Positions 16,756-25,109 of a DNA stretch of 33,969 nt are shown here, piece by piece (the stretch's first letter is position 1; each line of letters opens with the position of its first letter). The position numbers and the translations under genes are program-made. The notes beneath the pieces were generated by a model. The model did no database searches and was not told the origin of the DNA. It worked only from the letters and a program-made list of their open reading frames with translations. The DNA is from CAINVV01 sp031432175 (GTDB taxonomy: Bacteria; Bacteroidota; Bacteroidia; Bacteroidales; Prolixibacteraceae). The stretch covers positions 1 to 33,969 of the forward strand of contig CAYHQN010000038.1 in the NCBI GenBank assembly GCA_964358545.1, given 5' to 3'.

Positions 16756-17117
16756 AAGATAGTTATTAGTAATTAGTTGAGAATGTAGTAAGAAATATGT
16801 TAATAGCCGTTGAATACAGACAAATATTGCCGGGTTCTGATTTGGATTACTCAGATTATCAAACTATTTGCCTTATCGCATTAAAATTAAACAGTTTTTT
16901 GCATTTTAATTGACTTTCATCATAAAAATATTGTTTTCATTTTTGCAGGCCATAATTATTGAGGCTAAAGACTGTTGTATTTCTTTTGTAAAAACAAAGT
17001 ATATTTGAATGGAAATACTCTTTAAAAACATTTTTAAGTTTGAAGCGGGTATCTCCTGACAAGAAAGTTCCAAAATAACTTACACTATTTATAACATATT
17101 AACACCTCTATTTTCTC
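16756..17117. promoter_or_regulatory. divergent control region between fadD operon and etfBA cluster
   Basis: This is the only place from which both the long-chain operon and the ETF-mutase cluster can be driven. It is AT-rich and contains no credible gene. An inverted repeat, ATTAAAAT (16880-16887) and ATTTTAAT (16903-16910) with a 15-base spacer, is the clearest dyad and could be an operator. No minus-strand -7 consensus was found for fadD; the nearest is a one-mismatch match at 16821-16828. No regulator gene lies in the window. Confidence 0.4.
17000..17007 (+). promoter_or_regulatory. candidate -7 box for etfB
   Basis: TATATTTG is an exact TAnnTTTG match, with GTTG at 16974-16977 lying 22 bases upstream as a poorly spaced -33 element. 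A start near 17013 would give a leader of about 105 bases before the etfB ATG. Confidence 0.35.
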
Positions 17118-17867
17118 ATGAAATTATTAGTCTGCATTAGTAATGTACCCGACACTACCACCAAAGTCAAGTTTACCGACAATCAAACCAAATTTGATTC
17201 AATTGGTGTTCAATGGATCATCAATCCTTGGGATGAACTGGCTTTAACCCGGGCCGTTGATTTAAAGGAAGAGAGCAGCAATCCGGTATCCGAAGTGGTT
17301 GTGGTAAACGTTGGCTCCTCCGAAACTGAACCTACCCTTCGGAAATGCCTGGCAATCGGAGCCGACAAGGCGATCCGCATCGATTCAGTTACAAAAGATG
17401 CCTTTCAGACAGCCAAACAAATTGCTGCCATGGCCCAAAAAGAGGCCTTCGATTTCATTATCTGCGGAATCGAATCAGGCGATTACAACAGTTCATCGGT
17501 AGGTGGAATGGTTGCTGAATTCTTAGATACTGCTTCCATCTCATCGGTATCTGACATCCGCTTCGAGGGAGGGAAAGCAATTGTTGAACGTGATGCGGAT
17601 GCAGGCAAAGAGTACCTACAGGTGGATGGGACCGCAGTTTTAATCGTTCAGAAAGGATTTGCCCAGGAGCCTAAAATACCAAATATGAGAGGGATCATGA
17701 TGGCCCGCCAAAAACCCCTGGAAGTTATTTTAGCCGTTGATGTAAACGCATTGACCGAATATACCGGGTTCCGGTTGCCTGAACCCAAAGCCAAAGTGAA
17801 AATGGTGAGTCCTGATCAAATGAAAGAGCTGGTTAATTTTCTGAGCACTGAAGCAAAAGCGCTCTAA
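17118..17867 (+). CDS. etfB: electron transfer flavoprotein beta subunit
   Basis: EtfB pairs with EtfA to accept electrons from acyl-CoA dehydrogenases. The 249 residues start MKLLVCISNVPDTTTKVKF and contain INPWDELALTRAVDLKE and GIESGDYNSSSVGGMVAE, the nucleotide-site segments of the family. The C-terminal region (PNMRGIMMARQKPLEV) is also typical. It is followed 34 bp later by etfA. With a membrane ETF:quinone oxidoreductase pair immediately downstream, a role in passing electrons to menaquinone is more likely than flavin-based bifurcation. This rests on context; I did not test it by a diagnostic motif alignment. Confidence 0.93.
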   Translation: MKLLVCISNVPDTTTKVKFTDNQTKFDSIGVQWIINPWDELALTRAVDLKEESSNPVSEVVVVNVGSSETEPTLRKCLAIGADKAIRIDSVTKDAFQTAKQIAAMAQKEAFDFIICGIESGDYNSSSVGGMVAEFLDTASISSVSDIRFEGGKAIVERDADAGKEYLQVDGTAVLIVQKGFAQEPKIPNMRGIMMARQKPLEVILAVDVNALTEYTGFRLPEPKAKVKMVSPDQMKELVNFLSTEAKAL

Positions 17868-17901
17868 ATCACCGAATTGACAACTAAATAAAATCTAAAA
17901 A

Positions 17902-18873
17902 ATGGCCGTATTGGTTTATATCCAAAATTTTGGAGGCAAACTTAAAAAACAAAATTTTGAAGTTGCTTCCTATGCATCAAAAGTGGCTGAATCTATGCAT
18001 TGTCCTGCAATAGCAGTAGTCATGGGAACGATGGACGATTCAGAAATCGAAAGACTGGGAAATTATGGAATTTCCAAAACGCTCAGAATCGCTGATAAGG
18101 TTTACAATACCTTGATAAATAAGGTATTTACACGGATTGTTCAGCAGGTTGTGGTGCAGGAAAATGTAACGACAGTAGTTTTTCCCGACAACAATGAAGG
18201 AAAAGCAATTGCCCCCCGGTTGTCAGTGAGGCTAAATGCCGGATTTGTTTCCGGAGTAGTTTCTTTGCCCCTTTCCGTGGAGCCTTTTATCATCTCCAAA
18301 AGAGTTTTCTCAGGAAAGGCTTTGGCACAGGTTCAAATTAATTCACCCCTGAAAATCGTCTCGTTGGCCATTAACTCATTTGGATTGCACGAAGCAAAAA
18401 CCACCAATAGGATTGTGTCGTTTGAACCTAAGGTTTCCTTAAGCGATGATACATCAAGAGTCATTGATCGTAAGATGCATCCTGAGGGTATCTCATTGCT
18501 GGATGCTGACAGGGTAATCAGTGGCGGAAGGGGAATGAAAGGACCTGAAAACTGGAAACCGCTGGAAGAATTGGCCAAAGTAATGGGTGCTGCAACCGCT
18601 TGCAGCCGTCCGGTGAGTGATGCCGGATGGCGTTCGCACGAAGAGCATGTTGGGCAAACAGGCAAAATTATTGCACCAAACCTTTACATTGCTGTAGGAA
18701 TTTCGGGCGCTACACAACACGTAGCAGGTATAAGCCGCTCAAAATGCATTGTTGCTATTAACAACGATGCCGATGCTCCCATTTTTGAGGTTGCCGATTA
18801 TGGTGTAATAGGCGACGCCGCCCAAATATTACCTAAACTAACGGAAGCATTTAAAGCTTTTAAAGGCGAATAA
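17902..18873 (+). CDS. etfA: electron transfer flavoprotein alpha subunit
   Basis: EtfA carries the electron-transferring FAD. The C-terminal FAD domain shows SGGRGM, CSRPVSDAGW, QTGKIIAPNLYIAVGISGATQH and AINNDADAPIFEVADYG in the expected order. At 323 residues it has standard length and no extra ferredoxin domain at the N-terminus. It is encoded 34 bp after etfB and only 13 bp before the membrane Fe-S protein. This suggests a single transcript whose products form one electron route from both acyl-CoA dehydrogenases in the window to the membrane. Confidence 0.95.
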   Translation: MAVLVYIQNFGGKLKKQNFEVASYASKVAESMHCPAIAVVMGTMDDSEIERLGNYGISKTLRIADKVYNTLINKVFTRIVQQVVVQENVTTVVFPDNNEGKAIAPRLSVRLNAGFVSGVVSLPLSVEPFIISKRVFSGKALAQVQINSPLKIVSLAINSFGLHEAKTTNRIVSFEPKVSLSDDTSRVIDRKMHPEGISLLDADRVISGGRGMKGPENWKPLEELAKVMGAATACSRPVSDAGWRSHEEHVGQTGKIIAPNLYIAVGISGATQHVAGISRSKCIVAINNDADAPIFEVADYGVIGDAAQILPKLTEAFKAFKGE

Positions 18874-18886
18874 ATAACCCTATTCT

Positions 18887-20170
18887 ATGGTAAAACAAAT
18901 CGTCTTTTCAGGTATTCTGTTTATTACCTTATTCCTGTTTTCATACACGCTCAGGCGTTTGGGATTACTCTTTAAGCTGACCCGAAAAACCACACCATTT
19001 GGACAGTGGGGCAAACGTCTGGCTTTAACCCTTGAAGTTGCCTTTGGTCAAACCAAGATCTTGCGAAAACCGCTGATCGGCTTCATTCACGCCCTGGTTT
19101 TTTGGGGATTTTTGGTCATCACACTGGGGAGTATCGAAATGGTGGTTGACGGAATCGCAGGAACTGTTCGGATATTTTCCAAAACCGGATGGTTTTATTC
19201 CATCGTTTCAGCTTCTGGCGATGTGTTTGCATACCTGATATTCATTGGGATTACAATATTTCTGATCCGAAGGAAGTGGATGCACATCAAACGGTTTTCC
19301 GGAATAGAATTATCTCCCCGGAATAAAAAAGATGCCTATCTCGCATTGCTGATGATTCTTTTTCTGATGGTATCCTTAATCGGCATTAACTTTTGCTTTA
19401 TCTCCGCTTCGCCTGATTATACCGCAGGAGTTTACCCAATTTCATCACAGCTGGCCGGAATTTGGAAAATATCTCAATCCCACGCACATCTATTCTATGA
19501 AGTGAGCTGGTGGAGCCACATTCTGATGATTTTCATTTTTGCCAATTACCTGCCCTATTCCAAGCATTTTCATGTATTCATGTCGGTTCCCAACCTGTTT
19601 TTCAGTAATCTGGAACCCTTGGCAAAATTGCCCAACCTTGATGCCGTAACCAGGGAGGTAAAACTAATGCTTGGCGGGAACGCATTTCAGGATTCAGGCA
19701 GCGAAGCCCCTACCCGGTTTGGCGTGAAAGATGTGGAAGACATAACCTGGAAAAACTACCTCGATTCGTTAACATGCACCCAATGTGGAAGATGCACGGA
19801 AGTTTGCCCGGCAAATATCACCGGGAAGAAGCTTTCGCCGCGCAAAATATTTGTGGACTTACGTAACCGGATGAACGAGAAAGGAACACAGCTAATTAAA
19901 AACAAGGCGTTTACAGACAATAGATCATTGGTAAGCAACGATTTCATCAGCTACGAAGAACTTTGGGCCTGCACGACCTGCAATGCCTGTGCACAGGAAT
20001 GTCCGTTAAATATCAGTCATCCAAATCTTATCATTGACATGCGGCGCTACCTGGTACTGGAAGAGGGCAAAGCCCCTTCCGGAATTAATACAATGTTTGC
20101 CAATATCGAGAACAATGGCGCACCCTGGCAATTCTCACCCCAGGACCGTTTGGAATGGACCAAAGAATGA
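18887..20170 (+). CDS. membrane Fe-S subunit of an ETF:menaquinone oxidoreductase (EMO/DUF224 type, N-terminal half)
   Basis: The N-terminal ~250 residues hold about five membrane helices resembling the nitrate reductase gamma/HdrE cytochrome b fold, with histidines suited to heme (HALVFWG, SHAHLFYE, WWSHILM). A soluble part follows with two [4Fe-4S] motifs, C297-C300-C303-C307 (CTQCGRCTEVCP) and C362-C365-C368-C372 (CTTCNACAQECP). In the one-polypeptide EMO proteins of fatty acid-oxidising anaerobes, this segment continues into CCG domains. Here it stops at DRLEWTKE and the CCG part is a separate gene 140 bp on. Its place right after etfBA supports electron transfer from ETF to menaquinone. 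Confidence 0.85.
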   Translation: MVKQIVFSGILFITLFLFSYTLRRLGLLFKLTRKTTPFGQWGKRLALTLEVAFGQTKILRKPLIGFIHALVFWGFLVITLGSIEMVVDGIAGTVRIFSKTGWFYSIVSASGDVFAYLIFIGITIFLIRRKWMHIKRFSGIELSPRNKKDAYLALLMILFLMVSLIGINFCFISASPDYTAGVYPISSQLAGIWKISQSHAHLFYEVSWWSHILMIFIFANYLPYSKHFHVFMSVPNLFFSNLEPLAKLPNLDAVTREVKLMLGGNAFQDSGSEAPTRFGVKDVEDITWKNYLDSLTCTQCGRCTEVCPANITGKKLSPRKIFVDLRNRMNEKGTQLIKNKAFTDNRSLVSNDFISYEELWACTTCNACAQECPLNISHPNLIIDMRRYLVLEEGKAPSGINTMFANIENNGAPWQFSPQDRLEWTKE

Positions 20171-20203
20171 ACAACGAAAATAAGAGTCTCTAAATGAAAA
20201 GTT

Positions 20204-20266
20204 AACCACATAGGCACATAGATCACATAGAAAATAAAACTATGTGTCCTATGTGCCTATGTGGTT
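20204..20266. repeat. 27-bp near-perfect hairpin built of CACATAG heptamers
   Basis: Arms 20204-20230 and 20240-20266 pair at 25 of 27 positions around a 9-base A-rich loop (AAAATAAAA). The left arm has CACATAG three times, separated by G and AT; the right arm has the three reverse complements. It lies in the 140-bp gap between the two EMO genes. From memory, similar AACCACATAGGCACATAG sequences are dispersed in Bacteroidota genomes, so it is probably a repeat element. No U-tract follows it, so it does not look like a simple terminator. Confidence 0.85.
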
Positions 20267-20310
20267 CAAAAATAATGACAGATAAAAAGTAAAAACCATA
20301 ATCCTTATAC

Positions 20311-21099
20311 ATGCCTCAGATTAGTGTTCCCGTTATGGCCGAACTGGCCGCTCAGGGTAAAAAGCCTGAATACCTTTATTGGGTAGGATGTGCCGGCGCT
20401 TTCGATGAGCGATATCAGAAAGTGACCCGTTCGTTTGCCAAAATATTGAATCATACCGGGGTCGATTATGCAGTTCTGGGAACTGAAGAATCGTGCACCG
20501 GCGATCCTGCCAAACGGGCTGGAAACGAAATGCTTTTCCAGATGCAGGCCTTGGCGAACATTGAAATTTTGAATGGGTATGGAGTAAAAAAAATTATCTG
20601 CACCTGCCCCCACTGCTTCAATACCTTAAAAAATGAATACCCTGATTTGGGTGGAAATTACGAGGTAGTCCATTACACCAGCTTCCTCGAAGAGTTGATT
20701 GACAAGGGAAAGCTAAAATTAGACAAATCGGTTTTCAGCGATAGGCGGATAACCTACCACGACCCGTGTTATCTGGGCAGGGGAAATAACATCTATGATG
20801 CTCCCCGGAATGTTATCGGCAAACTGGGAGGAGACTTCGCTGAGCTGAAACGTTCGAAAAGTTTTGCACTGTGTTGCGGCGCCGGTGGAGCCCAAATGTT
20901 TAAAGAAGCCGAAAAGGGAAACAAAGAAATTTATGCCGAACGTACCGATGATGTCATTGAATCGAAAGCAGAAATTGTTGCTACGGCGTGCCCATTTTGC
21001 ATGACCATGCTCACTGATGGAATAAAATTCAGGGACCGTCAAACGGAGATCAAAAATCTGGACATTGCTGAGCTGATTCTCGAAAATCTTGGCATCTAA
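20311..21099 (+). CDS. (Fe-S)-binding CCG-domain subunit of ETF:menaquinone oxidoreductase (EMO C-terminal half)
   Basis: The 262 residues form two cysteine-rich HdrB/GlpC-like modules. The first has VGCAGAF (C27), ESCTGD and CTCPHCF; the second has HDPCYLG, LCCGAGG and ACPFCMTM. The first module lacks a strict CCG. Such modules bind [4Fe-4S] or noncubane clusters. The N-terminus, SVPVMAELAAQGKKPEYLYWVGCAG, reads like the direct continuation of the preceding protein in fused EMO homologs. No signal peptide or membrane segment is present, so it should sit on the cytoplasmic side with its membrane partner. The frame differs from the upstream gene and an in-frame stop lies at 20299-20301, so read-through is excluded. 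Confidence 0.85.
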   Translation: MPQISVPVMAELAAQGKKPEYLYWVGCAGAFDERYQKVTRSFAKILNHTGVDYAVLGTEESCTGDPAKRAGNEMLFQMQALANIEILNGYGVKKIICTCPHCFNTLKNEYPDLGGNYEVVHYTSFLEELIDKGKLKLDKSVFSDRRITYHDPCYLGRGNNIYDAPRNVIGKLGGDFAELKRSKSFALCCGAGGAQMFKEAEKGNKEIYAERTDDVIESKAEIVATACPFCMTMLTDGIKFRDRQTEIKNLDIAELILENLGI

Positions 21100-21149
21100 A
21101 ATATCTCATTGACATTACTGACCGCTAACTTTTCATAAAATGATCATCT

Positions 21150-24100
21150 ATGGATCAAATTACACTGCCCTATAAAGTAAAAAACAAGATCCGGATTGTT
21201 ACTGCGACCTCTCTTTTCGATGGACACGATGCTTCGATCAATATCATGCGACGAATTCTGCAATCATCGGGCGCTGAAATCATTCACCTGGGGCACAACC
21301 GGTCGGTAATGGAAATTGTCGACTGCGCCATACAGGAAGATGCCCATGCTGTGGCAGTCACTTCGTACCAGGGCGGTCACCTGGAATTCTTCAAATACAT
21401 GTTCGATTTACTGAAACAAAAAGGCTGTGGCCACATCCATATTTTTGGCGGCGGTGGTGGTGTTATTCTTCCCGCCGAAATTGAGGAACTTCAGGACTAT
21501 GGGATTGCCCGTATCTATTCGCCCGACGATGGCCGCTCCATGGGACTTCAGGGAATGATCAATGATTTGCTTGAAAAGACAGATCATCCGTTAATTCAAA
21601 AAGAAGAGTATCTGAACAATTTACCAAAAACCGATGAATCCGAAAAAATTGCCCGTTTCATTACGATACTGGAAAACAATTTACCGGGCATTGAAGAGAT
21701 AACACAACTGCTTGCCAATCATCAGCAAACTAAGACCATTCCGGTTTTGGGAATTACCGGAACCGGGGGTGCAGGTAAATCGTCGTTGGTCGATGAGCTG
21801 ATTCGCCGCTTTTTATTGGATTATCCCGAACTTCGGATCGGAGTGATCAGCATTGATCCCAGCAAACGGAAATCGGGTGGTGCGCTTCTCGGCGACCGTA
21901 TCCGCATGAATTCCATTCACAATAGCAGGGTTTACATGCGAAGTATGGCCACCCGCGAAGCCAATTTATCGGTTTCCAGACACATCGATGATTCAGTTAA
22001 AGTATTGAAAGCCGCCGGTTATGATCTCATCCTGCTGGAAACATCCGGAATTGGTCAGTCTGACACACAGATTGTTGATCACAGCGACCTTACAGTGTAT
22101 GTGATGACTCCTGAATTTGGAGCTCCTTCTCAACTGGAAAAAATTGACATGCTCGATTTCGCAGATCTGGTAGCGCTGAATAAGTCTGATAAGAAAGGAG
22201 CTCTGGATGCCCTGCGCGATGTGCGCAAACAATACCAGCGCAACAAAAAAAACCTCTGGCATATAGAGCCCGGTCAAATGCCCGTATTTTTAACCCATGC
22301 CTCCCAGTTTTTCGATCCGGGAGTGAATGATTTTTACAGAGCCCTGAAAACTCTGGTCATCGGGCGGTTTCCTGATGTTCTCAGTGAAACGGACAGGCAG
22401 TTTTTTGCTTCGGAAAAAAACCAGATCATTCCACCTGAACGGGTACGATATCTTTCAGAAATTAGTGAAACTGTCAGGAAATACAATCAAAAAGCTAAAG
22501 AACAATCTGATATTGCCAGTAAAATTCAAGCAATTCAGGATTCGGTTGAGCTTTTGAAATCCCGGAACTCCCTGACTCAGGAACTTGAAATTGTCCTCAA
22601 AGAGTGGAATGAAAAATTAATCCCTGAGAGCCGGTCGTTGTTGGAATTCTGGAAAGAAAAGAAACAGGCATACCGGCAAGACGAATGTTCATTTCAGGTG
22701 CGGGGGAAAGAAGTTCGGGTCCGGACTTACACTGAATCGCTTTCGCATACCCACATCCCCAAAATTGCTATGCCTCATTTCCGGAATCAGGGTGATATTT
22801 TAAACTGGTTGTTAAAAGAAAACTTACCGGGATATTTCCCTTTTGCCGCCGGTGTATTTCCATTTAAACGCGAATACGAAGATCCCACCAGGATGTTTGC
22901 CGGCGAAGGGAGTCCGGAGCGCACCAATCTGAGGTTTCATTACCTGTCGCGCGGACAGAAAGCCAAACGGTTATCGACTGCCTATGATTCAGTTACACTT
23001 TACGGTGAAAACCCGGATCCCCGTCCCGATATTTATGGCAAGGTTGGAAACGCCGGAGTCTCGGTCGCGACGTTAGACGATTCCAAAAAACTCTATTCAG
23101 GAATCAACCTTTGTCATCCATTGACCTCAGTAAGTATGACCATCAACGGACCCGCTTCCGTGCTTATGGCGATGTTCCTCAATACCGCCATCGACCAGGC
23201 GTGCGAGAAATACATCAGGGAAAACGGGCTGACCGAAAACATCACGAAGCTGATACAGCAAAAATTCTGGTCGAAAGGGTTGAAACCACCGGTTTACCAA
23301 GGTAATTTACCAGATACATCCAACGAATCAGGGTTGGCTTTGCTGGGGATTCACGGAGATGAGCTGTTGCCACCTGAAATTTACGAACAAATTAAGCGAC
23401 AAACACTTAAGGAAGTTCGGGGAACCGTTCAAGCCGATATTTTAAAGGAAGATCAGGCGCAAAACACCTGCATCTACAGCATCGATTTTGCCCTGAAACT
23501 GATGGGCGACGTACAGGCCTATTTCATTCAAAATGACATTCAAAACTTTTATTCCGTCTCGATATCAGGTTATCATATTGCCGAAGCAGGAGCTAATCCC
23601 ATTACTCAGCTTGCTTTTACGCTGGCCAATGGTTTTACCTACGTCGAATATTATCTTTCAAGGGGGATGAAGATTGATGATTTCGCTTCCAACCTCTCCT
23701 TCTTTTTCTCTAACGGAATTGACCCTGAATTTGCGGTAATTGGCCGGGTAGCAAGGCTCATCTGGGCGAAAGCCATGAAATACAAATACAAAGCAGGAGA
23801 GGGTGCGCAAAAACTGAAATACCACATTCAAACTTCGGGCCGTTCGTTGCATGCACAGGAGATTGAATTCAACGACATTCGCACTACCTTGCAAGCCTTG
23901 TACGCCATTTACGACAACTGCAACTCTCTTCACACCAATGCTTACGACGAAGCCATTACCACTCCTACCGAAGAATCGGTGCGTCGCGCCATGGTAATAC
24001 AAATGATCATTAACCATGAACTGGGATTAACCCGGAACCAGAATCCGCTGCAGGGATCCTTTGTAATTGAAGAGTTAACCGAGTTGGTGGAGGCTGCAGT

Positions 24101-24518
24101 GTTGCAGGAGTTCGACCGGATCACCGAACGGGGAGGCGTGCTTGGCGCCATGGAGGCCAACTACCAGCGCAGTAAAATTCAGGATGAATCGTTGTACTAC
24201 GAAACCCTGAAAAATAACGGGAAGCTGCCAATAATGGGTGTAAACACCTTTTTATCGTCCGAAGGATCACCAACCATTCTGCCACGCGAAGTGATCCGAA
24301 GTACCGAAGAGGAGAAACACAACCAGTTGACTTCCCTGAACAATTTTCATAAAGCCAACAAAGAGCAGTCTCCCATCTGTATTGAACGGCTTAAAAAAGC
24401 AGCCCTCGAAAACCAGAATGTCTTTGAGGAGATGGTTGAAGCGGTGAAATACTGTTCATTGGGACAAATAACCCATGCGTTATTTGAAGTAGGCGGTAAA
24501 TACCGGAGGAATTTATAA
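21150..24518 (+). CDS. icmF: fused isobutyryl-CoA mutase with G-protein chaperone domain (IcmF)
   Basis: This adenosylcobalamin enzyme should interconvert isobutyryl-CoA and n-butyryl-CoA. The domain order is B12-binding (residues 1-140; lower-ligand H26 in DGHDAS), MeaI-like GTPase (~190-420; P-loop GTGGAGKSS with K210, ETSGIGQS, NKSD near 344), a linker, and the mutase barrel (~530-1122). By hand alignment, the residues replacing the methylmalonyl-CoA mutase tyrosine and arginine are F583 (RMFAGEG) and Q771 (QNTC), with the conserved histidine at H809 (SGYH). F/Q is the isobutyryl-CoA mutase signature. The 1122-residue length fits IcmF. It follows the CCG gene by 50 bp and probably shares its transcript. 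Isovaleryl/pivalyl-CoA is a known side activity of the family. Confidence 0.95.
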   Translation: MDQITLPYKVKNKIRIVTATSLFDGHDASINIMRRILQSSGAEIIHLGHNRSVMEIVDCAIQEDAHAVAVTSYQGGHLEFFKYMFDLLKQKGCGHIHIFGGGGGVILPAEIEELQDYGIARIYSPDDGRSMGLQGMINDLLEKTDHPLIQKEEYLNNLPKTDESEKIARFITILENNLPGIEEITQLLANHQQTKTIPVLGITGTGGAGKSSLVDELIRRFLLDYPELRIGVISIDPSKRKSGGALLGDRIRMNSIHNSRVYMRSMATREANLSVSRHIDDSVKVLKAAGYDLILLETSGIGQSDTQIVDHSDLTVYVMTPEFGAPSQLEKIDMLDFADLVALNKSDKKGALDALRDVRKQYQRNKKNLWHIEPGQMPVFLTHASQFFDPGVNDFYRALKTLVIGRFPDVLSETDRQFFASEKNQIIPPERVRYLSEISETVRKYNQKAKEQSDIASKIQAIQDSVELLKSRNSLTQELEIVLKEWNEKLIPESRSLLEFWKEKKQAYRQDECSFQVRGKEVRVRTYTESLSHTHIPKIAMPHFRNQGDILNWLLKENLPGYFPFAAGVFPFKREYEDPTRMFAGEGSPERTNLRFHYLSRGQKAKRLSTAYDSVTLYGENPDPRPDIYGKVGNAGVSVATLDDSKKLYSGINLCHPLTSVSMTINGPASVLMAMFLNTAIDQACEKYIRENGLTENITKLIQQKFWSKGLKPPVYQGNLPDTSNESGLALLGIHGDELLPPEIYEQIKRQTLKEVRGTVQADILKEDQAQNTCIYSIDFALKLMGDVQAYFIQNDIQNFYSVSISGYHIAEAGANPITQLAFTLANGFTYVEYYLSRGMKIDDFASNLSFFFSNGIDPEFAVIGRVARLIWAKAMKYKYKAGEGAQKLKYHIQTSGRSLHAQEIEFNDIRTTLQALYAIYDNCNSLHTNAYDEAITTPTEESVRRAMVIQMIINHELGLTRNQNPLQGSFVIEELTELVEAAVLQEFDRITERGGVLGAMEANYQRSKIQDESLYYETLKNNGKLPIMGVNTFLSSEGSPTILPREVIRSTEEEKHNQLTSLNNFHKANKEQSPICIERLKKAALENQNVFEEMVEAVKYCSLGQITHALFEVGGKYRRNL

Positions 24519-24533
24519 AAATAGAGACGATTT

Positions 24534-25109
24534 ATGGAAAAGCAACCTTCCAGGGCAGAGGCATTTGCCCTCTTGTGTGAATACAACAAACAGGATAGCC
24601 TGATCCGTCACGGGTTGGCCGTGGAGGCAGTGATGCGCTATTTTGCCGGACAAGCCGGAGAGGAAATCGAAAAATGGGGCGTCATCGGATTGTGCCACGA
24701 CCTCGATTACGAGAAATACCCGGATCAGCACTGCACCATGACCCGAAAGATCCTCGAAGAGAAAGGCTGGCCGGAAAGCTATATCCGGGCCATCATTAGT
24801 CATGGGTGGGGACTCTGTTCGGATGTCGAACCCATTGAGGAGTTGGAGAAGGTTCTTTTCGCAACTGACGAGCTCACGGGATTGATCACCGCTTGCGTCT
24901 ATGTGCGCCCCTCCAAAAGTATTCTCGATCTCACCACCAAATCGGTCATGAAAAAATGGAATACGCGGGCCTTCGCCGCCGGCGCGAACCGCGATGTAAT
25001 CGCCAAAGGGGCTGAAATGTTGGGGAAAAAAATTGAGGATCTCGTTGAAGAGACAATTATTGCCATGCAAAAGGCAGCAGAAGCGATTGGGTTAAAGGGA
25101 TATCTATAA
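24534..25109 (+). CDS. HD-domain hydrolase (COG2316-like), unknown substrate
   Basis: The metal-binding set of the HD superfamily is complete: H26 (IRHGLAV), H55-D56 (LCHDLDYEKYP) and D112 (FATDEL), with H90 in ISHGWG as a possible extra ligand. The 191 residues form one domain with no membrane or signal segment. The family is annotated only as predicted hydrolase; known relatives act on phosphomonoesters, nucleotides or cyclic nucleotides. It starts 15 bp after the icmF stop, so it is likely co-translated with it. A link to the mutase, its GTPase or the cofactor is possible but unproven. It is the last gene of the plus-strand cluster. Confidence 0.8.
   Translation: MEKQPSRAEAFALLCEYNKQDSLIRHGLAVEAVMRYFAGQAGEEIEKWGVIGLCHDLDYEKYPDQHCTMTRKILEEKGWPESYIRAIISHGWGLCSDVEPIEELEKVLFATDELTGLITACVYVRPSKSILDLTTKSVMKKWNTRAFAAGANRDVIAKGAEMLGKKIEDLVEETIIAMQKAAEAIGLKGYL

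Noticed and set aside
20204..20266. CACATAG repeats as a CRISPR-like array
   Set aside because: The units are 7 bp with 1-2 bp spacers in inverted arms; there are no unique spacers and no cas genes.
21150..24518. Methylmalonyl-CoA mutase as the product name
   Set aside because: Domain order (B12, GTPase, mutase) and the F583/Q771 pair fit the fused isobutyryl-CoA mutase.
24513..25070. 185-codon minus-strand open frame opposite the HD hydrolase
   Set aside because: The plus-strand frame has a complete HD motif set and tight spacing to icmF; the antisense frame shows none and overlaps the icmF end.
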